64,000 nucleotides of DNA from an uncultured Methanobacterium sp. (GCF_963665055.1 NZ_OY762015.1:992001-1056000), one strand, 5' to 3'; shown: positions 23,144-33,954, counted from the first letter of the stretch. The notes: a model not told the origin generated them from the letters alone. Made by a program: numbers and translations.

Positions 23144-23255
23144 TTTTTTAAAAAAAAAATAGGGGTATTAAAAGTAGTTCAGGTGATGAACTTTACTGAT
23201 TAACCACTCTTCAACCGGTAACCACTTTTTTTATTAGGTAACCACTTTTTTTATT
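23144..23255 (+). terminator. Poly-T terminator region after guaB with a 20-bp direct repeat
   Basis: A T run at 23144-23150 is followed by two copies of GGTAACCACTTTTTTTATT at 23217-23235 and 23237-23255. T-rich tracts end transcription in archaea, and the duplicate copies look like a reinforced terminator between guaB and mobA. Confidence 0.55.
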
Positions 23256-23320
23256 CAAATGAACCCAAATGAATCCCCGAGGTTTTAAAAAAATCAAAAA
23301 TTATGAGGTTAAAAAAGTTC

Positions 23321-23944
23321 ATGAAGTCCTGCATAATCCTTTGTGGTGGTCGGAGCCGACGTATGGGACAGGATAAGGGGTTAATGAATTTAAATGGGAC
23401 CCCTATGATTATCCATACTTTAGGTATTGTTATGGATATTGTTGATGAGATCGTACTGGTTTTAAGAGATGAAAAACAACTTGGTTTATATGAAAAATGT
23501 GTTAATAGCTTTGAAACTGAAAAAAATGAGCATAACACTGAAATTAAAATGGTCACCGATATTGAAACTGATCAGGGGCCGCTTTTTGGATTATATACTG
23601 GTTTATTAAATATAAAATCAGGGGGAGCCCTGCTATTACCCTGTGATTCTCCTTTTATCTCACCTTATTTTGTAAATAAAATGTTTGAATTAACTGCAGA
23701 AAGTGAAGTTCAAGCTATGGTTCCAGTGTGGACGGATGGATTAACAGAACCTTTACATTCCTATTACCTTAAAGAATGCATTCCTGTAATTCGAGATCGG
23801 CTGGAAAAAGGTTTTAGAAATGTTAAATCATTATTGGAAAACCTCAATGTAGCCTATGTTGATGTTAAAACTTTAGACCCAGATAAAAAGAGTTTTATTA
23901 ATTTAAATCGTCCAGATGATGTACTGGCATCTTTGAGAAAATAG
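23321..23944 (+). CDS. mobA: Molybdenum cofactor guanylyltransferase
   Basis: About 207 residues. MobA attaches GMP to molybdopterin, making the guanine dinucleotide cofactor used by formate dehydrogenase and formylmethanofuran dehydrogenase. The nucleotide-binding motif CIILCGGRSRRMGQDKGLM is at the N-terminus, DQGPLFGLYTGL near 90 and LLPCDSPFIS near 110 as expected. The C-terminus keeps FINLNRPDD. ATG 23303 is in frame upstream, but GAGGT at 23305-23309 lies inside that extension and fits ATG 23321. It is transcribed alone. Confidence 0.88.
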   Translation: MKSCIILCGGRSRRMGQDKGLMNLNGTPMIIHTLGIVMDIVDEIVLVLRDEKQLGLYEKCVNSFETEKNEHNTEIKMVTDIETDQGPLFGLYTGLLNIKSGGALLLPCDSPFISPYFVNKMFELTAESEVQAMVPVWTDGLTEPLHSYYLKECIPVIRDRLEKGFRNVKSLLENLNVAYVDVKTLDPDKKSFINLNRPDDVLASLRK

Positions 23945-24209
23945 ATGATGTTTTGAATTTATTTTAATGGTTAAATCTTAAATTAATGATTTAATTGGAT
24001 TGTTATGACACTGAATTTGCAGTATTTTTAATTAAAAAAAGATTTAATGTCAAATATTGCCTTAATATAAGTTATAAAGTAATTTATCCCTGTGAACTGT
24101 TTACTTATTTTAGATAATCCTAGATAGGTAAAAAAGGAGATTTCACATTTTTCATGGATTTAAAGAGACTTTGATGATTTGACGGAATAATCAGTGAAAT
24201 TGGTTTGAA
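23945..24209. other. Convergent intergenic region
   Basis: AT-rich, between the convergent ends of mobA and the pseudomurein-binding gene. A good AAAGGAG site at about 24134-24140 precedes only a six-codon frame, so I do not call a gene here. Confidence 0.4.
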
Positions 24210-24446
<237 letters not shown>

Positions 24447-24594
24447 TAAATCAACCACATTTAGTTTTTTAATTTTATTGGCAGCACCACTTAAAAAGGT
24501 TGCGGAAATACTCTATTGTTATAAATTAGTTCAGTTATGATTTTAAATAATTTCAAAGAATAAAAAAAAGGAAATTTGTTGAGTTATTGAATCC

Positions 24595-24662
24595 TACTAC
24601 TGAAGTTATTGTAACTTACTAGTGAATTTATTGTAATTCTACTATTGAAGTTATTGTAATCC
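24595..24662. repeat. Three imperfect 22-23-bp tandem repeats
   Basis: Units of the form TACTAnTGAAnTTATTGTAAyy at 24595, 24617 and 24640, followed by a partial fourth. They lie just 3' of the membrane-protein gene that ends at 24685. Confidence 0.8.
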
Positions 24663-24684
24663 TACTCTCCTGTATTATTTCAAC

Positions 24685-25452
24685 CTAATCAGATATTTCA
24701 ACATGTGATTTAGGATCAAATGGGTTGGTTCTGATAGCCAGGGAGAACAGGTAGGGATAGTTGTTCATCAGGTGTTCCATGTACTCCAACCATTCAATTA
24801 TCAGGAGACTGTACACCCGGACCACGTCACCGGCAAGATGGTTGTAATCGGCTTTGGGAAGTTTGGACATGTCCTCCCTATTTTCCAGTTCTTCCATAAG
24901 GTGGAAAACTGCCCAGAGTAGTTCAGTGAAGGTTTCATGCTCCAGTAAATTGGGGTTTTCCAGTAAAGCCAACAGGAATTTACGCCTATTAACCAGGAAC
25001 TTTTTAGCGTTGATCAGAAATTCAATGGATTTAGGTTCACCGTTAATGGTTAGTGTGTAATCAAAGTCTTTGATGCTTTTTTTAGCATTTTTAAAATCTT
25101 TTTCAGACCAGGAACTGTTGATTAATAGATCATCTTTTATATGTTCTGTATCCGGGTCGAATTTGGTTATTGATCCTAAAATGTGAGTACCAACTTCACT
25201 GAAAAAGGCACCAATAACCATGTTCAGCTTTTCCATCATCTGCTTTTTTTCTCTGCTACTGATGGCATTTTCAATTACCAGCACCACGAAGAGTATTTCA
25301 ATGGGTAAAAATGCAGTATCAATTCCTATATAAAACAAAACCTCATGGAGGTCATGGAAGATGAGGAAATTGGTTAAGTACAGTAAGGCAGAAAGGAATA
25401 TCAGAAATATTCCCAGTTTCACCTTCCAACCAAAATATTTGGATAATTTCAT
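24685..25452 (-). CDS. Hypothetical protein with two N-terminal membrane helices
   Basis: About 255 residues. Two hydrophobic helices lie near residues 12-31 and 37-60, the second with an acidic end, then a basic turn (SREKKQMMEKL) and a soluble, mostly helical domain of about 190 residues rich in charged residues and Leu/Phe. I do not recognise the family; the layout resembles small membrane-tethered proteins common in methanogens. ATG 25452 is preferred over GTG 25461 because AGGTGA overlaps the latter. The gene stands alone, with slippage repeats on both sides. Confidence 0.7.
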   Translation of the reverse strand: MKLSKYFGWKVKLGIFLIFLSALLYLTNFLIFHDLHEVLFYIGIDTAFLPIEILFVVLVIENAISSREKKQMMEKLNMVIGAFFSEVGTHILGSITKFDPDTEHIKDDLLINSSWSEKDFKNAKKSIKDFDYTLTINGEPKSIEFLINAKKFLVNRRKFLLALLENPNLLEHETFTELLWAVFHLMEELENREDMSKLPKADYNHLAGDVVRVYSLLIIEWLEYMEHLMNNYPYLFSLAIRTNPFDPKSHVEISD

Positions 25453-25470
25453 TAATTTCACCTATTATCA

Positions 25471-25520
25471 ATTCTTATCAAATCTTATCAAATCTTATCA
25501 AATCTTATCAAATCTTATCA
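25471..25520. repeat. Five 10-bp tandem repeats (AATCTTATCA)
   Basis: Five consecutive 10-base units, the first with one change. They lie 19 bases upstream of the start of the membrane protein (minus strand), so copy number could alter its promoter or leader. Confidence 0.9.
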
Positions 25521-25591
25521 AATTGAATCAGTACTAATCTTATTTAAGGGGAGTGTTAATCAAGGAAGTATAAACTATTAACATTTTACAG

Positions 25592-26151
25592 TTAGATCTT
25601 CACCGCTGAGATAATGGTAATGGGGTTTCTTCCCCTCATCATTGTTCCTCTTTCAGTGATTCTCCCCTTGGCAATGGTTACTTCAACCACATCCGGGACC
25701 AATCCAATAGTTTTAAGGGCATTAATCGCTTCCACTCTTGTTTCAAGGAGAATGGATGTTATCACAATTCTACCATTTACTTTAAGCTTTTCATATCCCT
25801 GTTTTATTATAAGGGGAAGATCACCACTGCTACCCCCAACGAGAAGTACATCTAAGGAGTTAATACCTTCAAGTACTTGGAGGGCATCTCCCTCCAAGAG
25901 CTGAACATTAGAGGTTAAACCATGCTTTTCAAGGTTTTCCCTGGTTAAATCTATGGCTTCCGGATTTTTATCAAGTGCAATGACGTTTAATGCCCTTTGG
26001 GCAGATTCCAGTGTTAATCCCCCACTACCACATCCCACATCAACCACGGTGTCCTGTGAGGATATCCTGGCTTTGCACATGACCAGGCACCTTACCTCTT
26101 CCTTGGTAGGGCCTGGAACGTTCTTGGTCTGGATGAACTCATCATCCGGGA

Positions 26152-26155
<4 letters not shown>
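25592..26155 (-). CDS. cbiT: Cobalt-precorrin-6B C15-methyltransferase (decarboxylating)
   Basis: 187 residues, the standard CbiT length, starting MIPDDEF as in other methanogens. CbiT methylates C15 and removes the acetate carboxyl of ring C during anaerobic cobalamin synthesis. The SAM loop VVDVGCGSGGLTLE is near residue 36 and LLVGGSSGDLPL near 100. ATG 26155 overlaps the ubiX stop by four bases (ATGA) and has GGGAGAG upstream; the ATG at 26173 would lie within ubiX and lacks a site. Co-translation with ubiX is likely. Confidence 0.92.
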
Positions 26156-26968
<813 letters not shown>

Positions 26969-28126
26969 CTATAGATTCAAATAATCAATGAAATTAAGTT
27001 TAGAGGCAGAATCTGCGTACTCTTCAGGGAGGTAAATGCAAAGATCTGCATGGTTGAAACGGACATCTTTTAAGGCCATGACCAGATTGGAAACATCCCC
27101 CAGCATAACTGTGTCTCCATTGAGGGATACCGGAGTGGACATTTCATGGAAAATGGGATACTCTGGAACATCAACCAGTATAAAATCTTTATCAAGACCT
27201 AGATCATCGGCTATCTCTTCCTCTACCTTCTGGATAGTCGAAACACTCATCTGGAATATACGTTTAGGATTATCAATATCATCAAATTTCAGGGAGTACA
27301 CTCGTTTGTAAAGCTGCCTGGTATCCAGTCTTCCCATGATATCCTGAATATAACCTTCTTCTGACCGGGCTAATGAAATGATATCGGTGTCATCGTAACG
27401 GTAGATCTCATGTTCATTAATAACCTTTTTTTCCAGGAGTTTCCCCAGGCACCGTCGGAACATGGAGTTAACAATTCGAGTGGTGTGATGCTGGTAAACA
27501 CTGGGGTACATGAAATAGCGTGCCAGTAGCATGGATTCCGCAGCCTGAACACCTTTGCTTCTGAGAAGTAGGGTCCCATCATCAAGTTTCATGTTGTAAA
27601 TAAGGCGTTCAACATCTATAACCCCATAAGCAACTCCAGTATAATGAGAATCTCGTAATAAGTAATCCATACGGTCGACATCCAGTTCTCCAGAGATTAT
27701 CTGCCCCAGAGGACCTTCACCGTTGATGACCTTTAAAACTTCCTTCACTGAAAACTTTTCCGATAAAATATCCCCTAACTGTGATTCTTTAATGAGTTTC
27801 GAGGTTAACTCTTCATGGGATGAATCAAGAACCCGTTCCGATACATGAGAAAACGGCCCATGACCCGCATCGTGAAGAAGAGCACAGCTCCGAACCAGGG
27901 TATGGGTATCTTCGTCCAGATTCAGGTTCCGGGCCAGTTGTGAGGCCAGGTACATGGTTCCTATGGAGTGTTCGAAACGACTGTGATTGGCACCGGGGTA
28001 CACCAGATAGGTGAATCCAAGTTGTTTAATCCTCCTCAGGCGCTGAATCTCAGGAGTATCTGTTAATCGAACTTCAAACTCCTCTAGATGAAGGTCGCCA
28101 TGGACACTATCACGAATAGATTTCAT
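26969..28126 (-). CDS. HD-domain phosphohydrolase (SAMHD1/YdhJ-like)
   Basis: 385 residues from ATG 28126, which has a GGGGG site; the ATG at 28144 is the alternative. N-terminal IRDSVHGDL and RRIKQLGFTYLVYPGANHSRFEHSIG are conserved in this group, and the metal motif HDAGHGPFSH gives the H...HD...D set with DRMDYLLRDSHYTG later. The family includes dNTP triphosphohydrolases such as SAMHD1 and general nucleotide hydrolases; the substrate here is uncertain. It is a single-gene unit. Confidence 0.88.
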   Translation of the reverse strand: MKSIRDSVHGDLHLEEFEVRLTDTPEIQRLRRIKQLGFTYLVYPGANHSRFEHSIGTMYLASQLARNLNLDEDTHTLVRSCALLHDAGHGPFSHVSERVLDSSHEELTSKLIKESQLGDILSEKFSVKEVLKVINGEGPLGQIISGELDVDRMDYLLRDSHYTGVAYGVIDVERLIYNMKLDDGTLLLRSKGVQAAESMLLARYFMYPSVYQHHTTRIVNSMFRRCLGKLLEKKVINEHEIYRYDDTDIISLARSEEGYIQDIMGRLDTRQLYKRVYSLKFDDIDNPKRIFQMSVSTIQKVEEEIADDLGLDKDFILVDVPEYPIFHEMSTPVSLNGDTVMLGDVSNLVMALKDVRFNHADLCIYLPEEYADSASKLNFIDYLNL

Positions 28127-28276
28127 CTGTAACCCCCCATACAATCAAACCCTCTGTATAAAATCCTCAATTCAAATTGTGATCCTCAATAAATACTGCT
28201 ATTTAACCTATCACTGATTGTTAACTTTTAATCAATTATCATCTAAAATAACATTATTTAAGTCCGGAAATACTAT

Positions 28277-28717
28277 TTAACCCCCGGACATGATAATTTT
28301 ACTACCTGCACTGCCTTCTTCCTCTTTTTTAAAGTCCAGTTCGTATTTAACTCTTTCAATTATTTCTTCAAGTGCATCCCTGGTTTCATGTCGGTGCCCT
28401 CCTGATACTGCCACCAGGAATAAAGGATCACCTGGTTTGAACTGACCAAGGTAGTGAACCACTGCAATATCTTTCACCCCGTGTTTTTCCTGAACCTGAA
28501 CTAAAATGTTTTTAAGTTCATTTTCAGTTTTTGCAGTGTCTGGGGTGGTTAGTGCAAGTTTATCCGTGGTTTTAGCTTCATCTTTACCCCTGACAATCCC
28601 TTCAAAGGTGAATATAGCACCACACTCATGGATAGATCTGCTTTCTTTAATTTGATTGGTTAAATCATTCAAGGTGATGATCTCTTCATAGTCTGGAATA
28701 ATTCTGGCTATTATCAT
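28277..28717 (-). CDS. moaE: Molybdopterin synthase catalytic subunit
   Basis: 146 residues. MoaE transfers two sulfurs from MoaD to precursor Z. The GAIFTFEGIVRG strand near 35, VAVVHYLGQFKPGDPLFLVAVSGGHR near 95 and a C-terminal lysine-rich segment (ELDFKKEEEG) for the active site are all present. The ATG overlaps the stop of nadM by four bases (ATGA). Together with mobA in this window it points to Mo/W-pterin enzymes such as formylmethanofuran dehydrogenase. Confidence 0.9.
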   Translation of the reverse strand: MIIARIIPDYEEIITLNDLTNQIKESRSIHECGAIFTFEGIVRGKDEAKTTDKLALTTPDTAKTENELKNILVQVQEKHGVKDIAVVHYLGQFKPGDPLFLVAVSGGHRHETRDALEEIIERVKYELDFKKEEEGSAGSKIIMSGG

Positions 28718-29238
28718 ACTTCACTTACCTCACGTCTAGCTAACTGTTTAATTCTGGAAATACCATCAATTTCATTAATAGCTTTTACTACTGATTCAGG
28801 GACTAAATCTTCCCACCTATCTCCTGAAAGCATTCTTCGCCTGACTTCTGTCCCTGAATAACTTTTTCTATTGAATAATGGTGGTTCAGTAACCTTGTAT
28901 CCCTTTTCAGTGAAAAGTCTCTGTACCAGGGGGTTGCCGGAATACACGTGTTCAAATGGGGGAGTTAACATTTCCATATGAGCCACCCAGATGGAGTTGC
29001 ATTCAATATCCTGCACTGGTATGATATAGTAACGTGAAGCATCCACGTTATTTTCTGCCAGGGCCTTGGTGGTCATCATAACCCTTTCACCAGCAGTAAA
29101 TGGGTCTTTAATACTGTGGCTAACCTGTGCACTGCCTATTCCAATGATTACTTCTTCCACTTCATCCAGGATCCTTTCAATAACCTGAATATGTCCCCTG
29201 TGCACGGGTTGCATTCGCCCAACCAGAAGTCCTCTCAT
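28714..29238 (-). CDS. nadM: Nicotinamide-nucleotide adenylyltransferase (archaeal NadM)
   Basis: 174 residues from ATG 29238. NadM makes NAD from NMN and ATP. GRMQPVHRGHIQV at the N-terminus has the HxGH nucleotide-binding motif, and SYSGTEVRRRML near 125 is the second phosphate-binding motif. The frame runs 13 codons further up, but those residues are not family-like; the GGTG before 29238 is a weak ribosome site. It overlaps moaE, so the two are coupled. Confidence 0.93.
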   Translation of the reverse strand: MRGLLVGRMQPVHRGHIQVIERILDEVEEVIIGIGSAQVSHSIKDPFTAGERVMMTTKALAENNVDASRYYIIPVQDIECNSIWVAHMEMLTPPFEHVYSGNPLVQRLFTEKGYKVTEPPLFNRKSYSGTEVRRRMLSGDRWEDLVPESVVKAINEIDGISRIKQLARREVSEV

Positions 29239-29864
29239 AGTAAAACACCAAATCATTAGGGTAATAGAATAAATCACGTATCATATCACTGAAAAATTAA
29301 TTTAGATTTAATACATGATTTGAAACTTAACTAAATATGTTATAATATCAATTAAATAGATATCTTGTAAAGTATCTTATGATCATTTTTATGTCAATTT
29401 TTCCGTGCTTTAAATTTTCTTTATGATTATTTTTATTTTAAATACTTCTCTCTTTCAACCCGCATAAATAATTAACCAAACATGGCCAAAGATTGCTAAT
29501 TTAAAGAGGTTACTTATAAATTACGGAATAAGAAATGATTGATGAAGATAATGTAAATTAGGTATAGAAATGATTATATTAAAAGAGATGAAGTAATTAT
29601 AAAGCCAAAATATCTAAAAAGATAGTTTATATCCAGGGAGATTGCTTCTAAAAGAGGTTTATGATAGTTAATTTTAAAAAACCAAACAACATCTATATAT
29701 CATGAGATATTAAAAAGAGATTAAGTTTAATATAAAAAGAGATCAGTCTTGAGGCTTCATAGAAAAATGAATTTTCAAAGAGACTACATCAATTTAAGAA
29801 CTAAATCAATTCAAAGAGACTAATTCCATATTATAAACATAACAATGAATAATGGTGATACAGG
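29239..29864. other. Long AT-rich leader of atwA with repeated AAAGAG motifs
   Basis: No convincing gene. The element AAAGAG followed by GT, AT or ACT occurs about seven times between 29500 and 29821, twice as TTCAAAGAGACTA. The region divides nadM (reading left) from atwA (reading right), so it holds promoters for both, and the repeats could be binding sites or slippage products. Confidence 0.45.
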
Positions 29865-31598
29865 ATGATAAAGGTTGAAAATCTATCAAAAACTTACCAC
29901 ATGGAGGAAGGTCCCGAAATTAAGGCTCTGGATCAGGTTAATCTGGAAGTTAAAAAGGGAGAAATTGTAGGCATTATTGGAACCAGTGGATCCGGTAAAA
30001 CCAGCCTTCTCCGAGTCCTTAGAGGTGTGGAACCATTTGATGAGGGGAAAATTACCATTGATGATGTTACAGTAACCCCTGAATCCACCACTTACTATTC
30101 CAGGAAACTGCGTAAGGTAACTGCAATCCACCTACAACGTTCTTTCGGATTATGGTCAGAAACCGCCTTAAACAATGTTGTAAGAAAGCTTTATGGTACT
30201 AAATATGGGGATGAAGCTTTAACAGATTTTGACTTTGCTTATAGCGAGTTTGAGGATGAAGCCATGGAAATTCTACGAGTGGTAGGCCTGGACCATAAAG
30301 CCACTCATTTCGCCCCAGTATTAAGTGGTGGTGAAAAACAGAGATTGATAATGGCCCGACAGCTTGCTAAAAAGCCAAAAGTTTTATTATTAGATGAACC
30401 AGCAACTATGTCCTGTCCTAAAACTAAACAGGAAATTTTAGATGCGATTAAAGCAATAAATGAGGATTTAGGGGTGACAGTTGTCCTAGTATCCCACCTT
30501 CCAGAAATTCATCATTACCTCTCCGATAGACTGATTCTAATGGATGAAGGCAAGGTAGTGGATGAAGGAACACCTGATAAAATAATAAAGGAATTCCTCC
30601 AGAAAATGGAAGGGGAACTACCAAAACGTGATCCTGAAGACATTGGCGATTCTGTAATTAAAGCACGGGATCTGGAAAAAAGATTCTATCTTCTTAAGGC
30701 AGGTAACGTCCTGGAATTGAAGGATGTGAGTTTTGATGTTAGTGATGGTGAGATTGTTTCCCTTATTGGACAAAGTGGTGCTGGAAAAACCGTACTGCTA
30801 CGTATGATCGGTGGTCTGGATCTTCCAGATGCAGGTACTGTTTCCTTTAAATTGGATGGTGAATGGGTGGACATGCACCAACCAGGAATTAACCGAATGA
30901 ATATCCGCCGCCAGATGGGATTCATGCACCAGGAGTTTGCACTGGTACACCATGCCACTATACGGGATCAGATAGCAGGAAGGCTGGGAATCAAAGGAAT
31001 AACAGTAGTGGATGAAGCTAAGAAGAAAGCAGAAGAGATGGGTATAAGTGACCTGGCACTGGATGTTCTTTACCAATTAACTGATCTACCAGAAAATGAA
31101 GCAAAACAGCGCCTGGAACAGTTAGGATTATCTGGAAGTATTTTAGACACTCTTTTCCCCAGTTTCCCTGATAATGAGGTCAAAGAATATGCTGAGCCCA
31201 TATTCAAAGCACTGAATCTTCCATTGGATATTCTAAACCGCAGGTCCTACGAGTTATCCGGTGGTCAGAAGGTAAGAGCTACCCTGGCCCTGGTACTTTC
31301 AACCAAGCCCAAAGTCCTGATTTTAGATGAACCATTCGGAGATCTGGATCCAATAACTCTGCGTATGGTTTCCAACTCCCTTAAACGAATAAATAAGGAA
31401 TTTAACACTACCATAATCATGGTTAGCCACCATATTGATTTCATCAATGAATTAGCCACCCGTGCTATTCGTATGGATAATGGTAAACTCATTGGAGATG
31501 GAGATCCAGATGAAGAATGTGAAGAATTCATAAAAAGCTGTGGAGCAGATTATCTTAAGGATATCAGCCTGTGGAAGGAAAAATTACTGGAAGATTAA
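29865..31598 (+). CDS. atwA: Methyl-coenzyme M reductase system component A2 homologue (twin ABC ATPase)
   Basis: 577 residues with two ABC ATPase domains and no membrane part. Walker A motifs GTSGSGKT (near 43) and GQSGAGKT (near 304), signature LSGGEKQ (near 155) and ELSGGQK (near 465), and Walker B LLLDEPA and LILDEPF are all visible. The long insert in the second domain (WVDMHQPGINRMN to SLDTLFPSFPDNEV-like region) is typical of AtwA, the ATP-dependent activator that helps reduce F430 nickel in MCR. Methanobacteriales often carry several paralogues, so this could be a related form. GGTGATACAGG precedes the ATG. Confidence 0.88.
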   Translation: MIKVENLSKTYHMEEGPEIKALDQVNLEVKKGEIVGIIGTSGSGKTSLLRVLRGVEPFDEGKITIDDVTVTPESTTYYSRKLRKVTAIHLQRSFGLWSETALNNVVRKLYGTKYGDEALTDFDFAYSEFEDEAMEILRVVGLDHKATHFAPVLSGGEKQRLIMARQLAKKPKVLLLDEPATMSCPKTKQEILDAIKAINEDLGVTVVLVSHLPEIHHYLSDRLILMDEGKVVDEGTPDKIIKEFLQKMEGELPKRDPEDIGDSVIKARDLEKRFYLLKAGNVLELKDVSFDVSDGEIVSLIGQSGAGKTVLLRMIGGLDLPDAGTVSFKLDGEWVDMHQPGINRMNIRRQMGFMHQEFALVHHATIRDQIAGRLGIKGITVVDEAKKKAEEMGISDLALDVLYQLTDLPENEAKQRLEQLGLSGSILDTLFPSFPDNEVKEYAEPIFKALNLPLDILNRRSYELSGGQKVRATLALVLSTKPKVLILDEPFGDLDPITLRMVSNSLKRINKEFNTTIIMVSHHIDFINELATRAIRMDNGKLIGDGDPDEECEEFIKSCGADYLKDISLWKEKLLED

Positions 31599-32052
31599 TC
31601 ACCAGGAGTATTCCTGAATATCAATCATATATAGGATTGTTCCAGAAATTTAAATCAGATTTCAGGAGTATTCTAATGATTAATCATACTTCAGGAGTAT
31701 TTCCAATATTTAATCACATTCCAGGAGATTCCAGAATATCTCAGTAGTATTTCTAACGATTAATCACATTATGGTGTTCCTGGAGATAAGCTGGTACGTG
31801 GATTGGTCAGAATATTGAGGCTGATCCCCATTAAATTTATTATTTGGATTATATAGAAATATTATTGAATTAAATAGAATATTGTTTGAATTGAATAAAA
31901 ATTAGATTATATATACATTTAATTTAATAGACTGAATTTTAACATCCTAATTAGTTTTTTATATAACTGAATTTAATAAAACTGAATTTTTAATAGATGC
32001 CAATTAAATAATATTTAATTAATTGAGATTTAATTAAAGGAGATGTTTTTCA
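31599..32052. repeat. Intergenic region with degenerate ~35-bp repeats
   Basis: From 31608 to about 31765 four to five diverged copies of a CAGGAGTATTTC...AATCATATT block follow each other. The rest, to 32052, is AT-rich with repeated AATTGAATA/AACTGAATTTT elements. No gene found. Promoter of the flavin reductase should be near its right end. Confidence 0.6.
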
Positions 32053-32604
32053 ATGGAATTTAAAAATCTGGATGTAGAAAGTTTTTACCGGGTACTGGCA
32101 CCCCGCCCAACTATAATAGTAACTACGGTGAATGAAAAGGGGGAAGTGAACGCTGCTCCATTCTCTTTTACCATGCCTGTATCTGTGAATCCTCCATTAA
32201 TTGCTGTGGCATCGGTTGCTCGGCACCATACTTACCAGAACCTGGAAGAAACTCAGGAATTCGTGGTGAACATCCCGACCGCTGATATCCTCAATGAACT
32301 CTGGGTTACCGGTGAAAAATTCCCCCAGGGAGTTAGTGAAATTGAAAAAGCAGAATTAACTGAAATGAATTCCCTTGAAGTTACACCACCCTGGATCAAA
32401 GAATGTGTGGCTCATATGGAGTGTAATGTTGAATTTACCCGTGAATGTGGTGATCACCAGTTAGTGGTGGGTCGGGTTTTGAAAGTAGGTGTCCGGGAAG
32501 ATGCCCTTAAGGAAGGACTTCTGGATGTGGAATCTGTGAACCCCATTCTCCATTTAGGTGGAAAGGACTTTGTGGTGGGAGACCATCGCCGGCAAGTGGA
32601 TTGA
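32053..32604 (+). CDS. Flavin reductase family protein (flavoredoxin-like)
   Basis: 183 residues of the FMN-binding split barrel. RPTIIVTTVNEKGEVNAAPFSF near the N-terminus and VNPPLIAVASVARHHTYQNL follow the FMN-binding pattern of FlaRed/Flr proteins, and VVGRVLKVGV closes the barrel. Such proteins reduce or carry FMN, and in anaerobes act as small electron carriers. AAAGGAGATG lies just before ATG 32053. The genes following on the plus strand are redox and stress genes, consistent with that setting. Confidence 0.85.
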   Translation: MEFKNLDVESFYRVLAPRPTIIVTTVNEKGEVNAAPFSFTMPVSVNPPLIAVASVARHHTYQNLEETQEFVVNIPTADILNELWVTGEKFPQGVSEIEKAELTEMNSLEVTPPWIKECVAHMECNVEFTRECGDHQLVVGRVLKVGVREDALKEGLLDVESVNPILHLGGKDFVVGDHRRQVD

Positions 32605-32856
32605 ATCTAGTGTTAGGAATAATTCCTGAAAAATATGAATTCCTGAAAAATATGAGTGTAATAAAGAAGAAGGGTAATAGAGTGATGGTGGATTTGATGC
32701 AGGGATAAAAGATACAGGAATAAAAAAATAAAATTTGATTATAATAAATTATAATTGGATATTGAAAATTTTAAAACTGCATTAAAAAAATGGATTAAAA
32801 AAACTGGATATTAAAAAATATAGTTAACACCTAAAAAATAAAAAGGAGTAAAAAAA

Positions 32857-33252
32857 ATGTTTAACACCATAATGGTTCCAACTGACGGATCAGAGTATTC
32901 TAAAAAGGCTGAAGACACTGCATTAGCCCTGGCCAAAAAACTGGGTTCTGTAGTTGTAGCAGTTCACATTATTGATGATAAACTCATATATCCCTATGAA
33001 GTGCTGGAAGAAGAAGGTAAAGGCATTCTCAGGGAAGTGCAAAAAAAGGGTAAGGAAATGAATGTGGATGTTCATGAGATACTGATTGTTGGAAGCCCTA
33101 CTAATGATATGGCCAAAATTGCCCAGAAGGCAGGTGCAGATCTGGTGGTACTAAGCACCCATGGTAAAACCGGCCTGGAAAGGATTATAATGGGTAGTGT
33201 AGCAGAAAGTGCCATAAAAAAGATATCAGTACCAGTGATGCTGGTTAAATAA
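32857..33252 (+). CDS. Universal stress protein (UspA family)
   Basis: 131 residues. MVPTDGSEYSKKAEDTALALAK opens the fold, and the ATP-binding signature VGSP then STHGKTGLERIIMGSVAE lies at the C-terminal half, so it is the nucleotide-binding type. These proteins are small cytosolic dimers of unclear mechanism raised under stress. An AAAAAGGAG site precedes the ATG at 32857, and a T run follows the stop (33253-33261). Confidence 0.92.
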   Translation: MFNTIMVPTDGSEYSKKAEDTALALAKKLGSVVVAVHIIDDKLIYPYEVLEEEGKGILREVQKKGKEMNVDVHEILIVGSPTNDMAKIAQKAGADLVVLSTHGKTGLERIIMGSVAESAIKKISVPVMLVK

Positions 33253-33262
33253 ATTTTTTTTT
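33253..33262 (+). terminator. Poly-T run after usp
   Basis: An A followed by nine T directly after the TAA; a probable intrinsic archaeal terminator for usp. Confidence 0.5.
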
Positions 33263-33293
33263 GAATCTATTCAGTTCCCCCAAAAAAATAAAA

Positions 33294-33686
33294 TTAGATG
33301 CCAGTGGCAACTGCAGTAGCCCCACCCCAAGGAGCAGAGGTACTTTGTGAGGCTAAAGTTTTTCCACCCTTAGTTATTGAAACGGTTAAAAGATCATTAC
33401 CACCCTCTGTTTTACGAGCAGCAGCGGTTACAGATCCAGTCACACTACCTATACTATTGGTTTGATCTCCGGTACCAGACAATGAACGATAACCAAATGG
33501 TCCACTTACATCAACAGCCCAACTACCGGAATAACTTACCACAACATTAACATCACTAGAAGCTGATGCGTTTGAACTGGACGCGTTACCATTGGAATTA
33601 CTATTACTATTATTACTTGATGTACATCCTGATACCGCCACCAAACCAATTATCAAAACTAACAATCCAATATGAAGTATTTTCAA
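33294..33686 (-). CDS. Small predicted lipoprotein, Ser/Asn/Gly-rich
   Basis: 130 residues. A signal peptide with the lipobox VAVSGC near residue 17-22 is followed by a long Asn/Ser linker (residues 25-45) and a compact beta-rich domain with VVVSYSGSWAVDVSGPFGYRS and VSITKGGKTLA. I do not know the family; similar small lipoproteins occur in Methanobacterium. It is probably anchored outside the membrane. A GGAGGGGG site precedes ATG 33686. Confidence 0.75.
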   Translation of the reverse strand: MKILHIGLLVLIIGLVAVSGCTSSNNSNSNSNGNASSSNASASSDVNVVVSYSGSWAVDVSGPFGYRSLSGTGDQTNSIGSVTGSVTAAARKTEGGNDLLTVSITKGGKTLASQSTSAPWGGATAVATGI

Positions 33687-33948
33687 TCTATCCCCCTCCT
33701 TAATATTTTATTTTATTAATATACTATTCATAGATCAGTAATATGTATACTTATTTTTTTCTATATTTACTCCATACACCAAACCACCTAAAATTTAATA
33801 GGTTAAACTGGATATAATGGAAATAATAAGAGGTAGTAGGGGCAGTTTTCACAGGATAAGAATAACTTACTAATCAAAAGACATATAACATTAGGATCTT
33901 ATTAAGACTTTGAATTTAAAAAAATAGGATAATCATTGATTAAATGGT
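33687..33948. other. Divergent intergenic region
   Basis: AT-rich spacer between the lipoprotein gene and the pyrimidine-dimer glycosylase gene; both promoters must lie here. TATA-like stretches near 33715-33725 were noted. No gene. Confidence 0.35.
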
Positions 33949-33954
33949 GTGATG

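Noticed and set aside
24120..24175. Possible small gene after AAAGGAG near 24135
   Set aside because: The frame after the site is only six codons long.
29865..31598. A twin ABC ATPase as an ordinary drug or peptide exporter
   Set aside because: There is no membrane domain or permease nearby, and the long inserts match the AtwA type.
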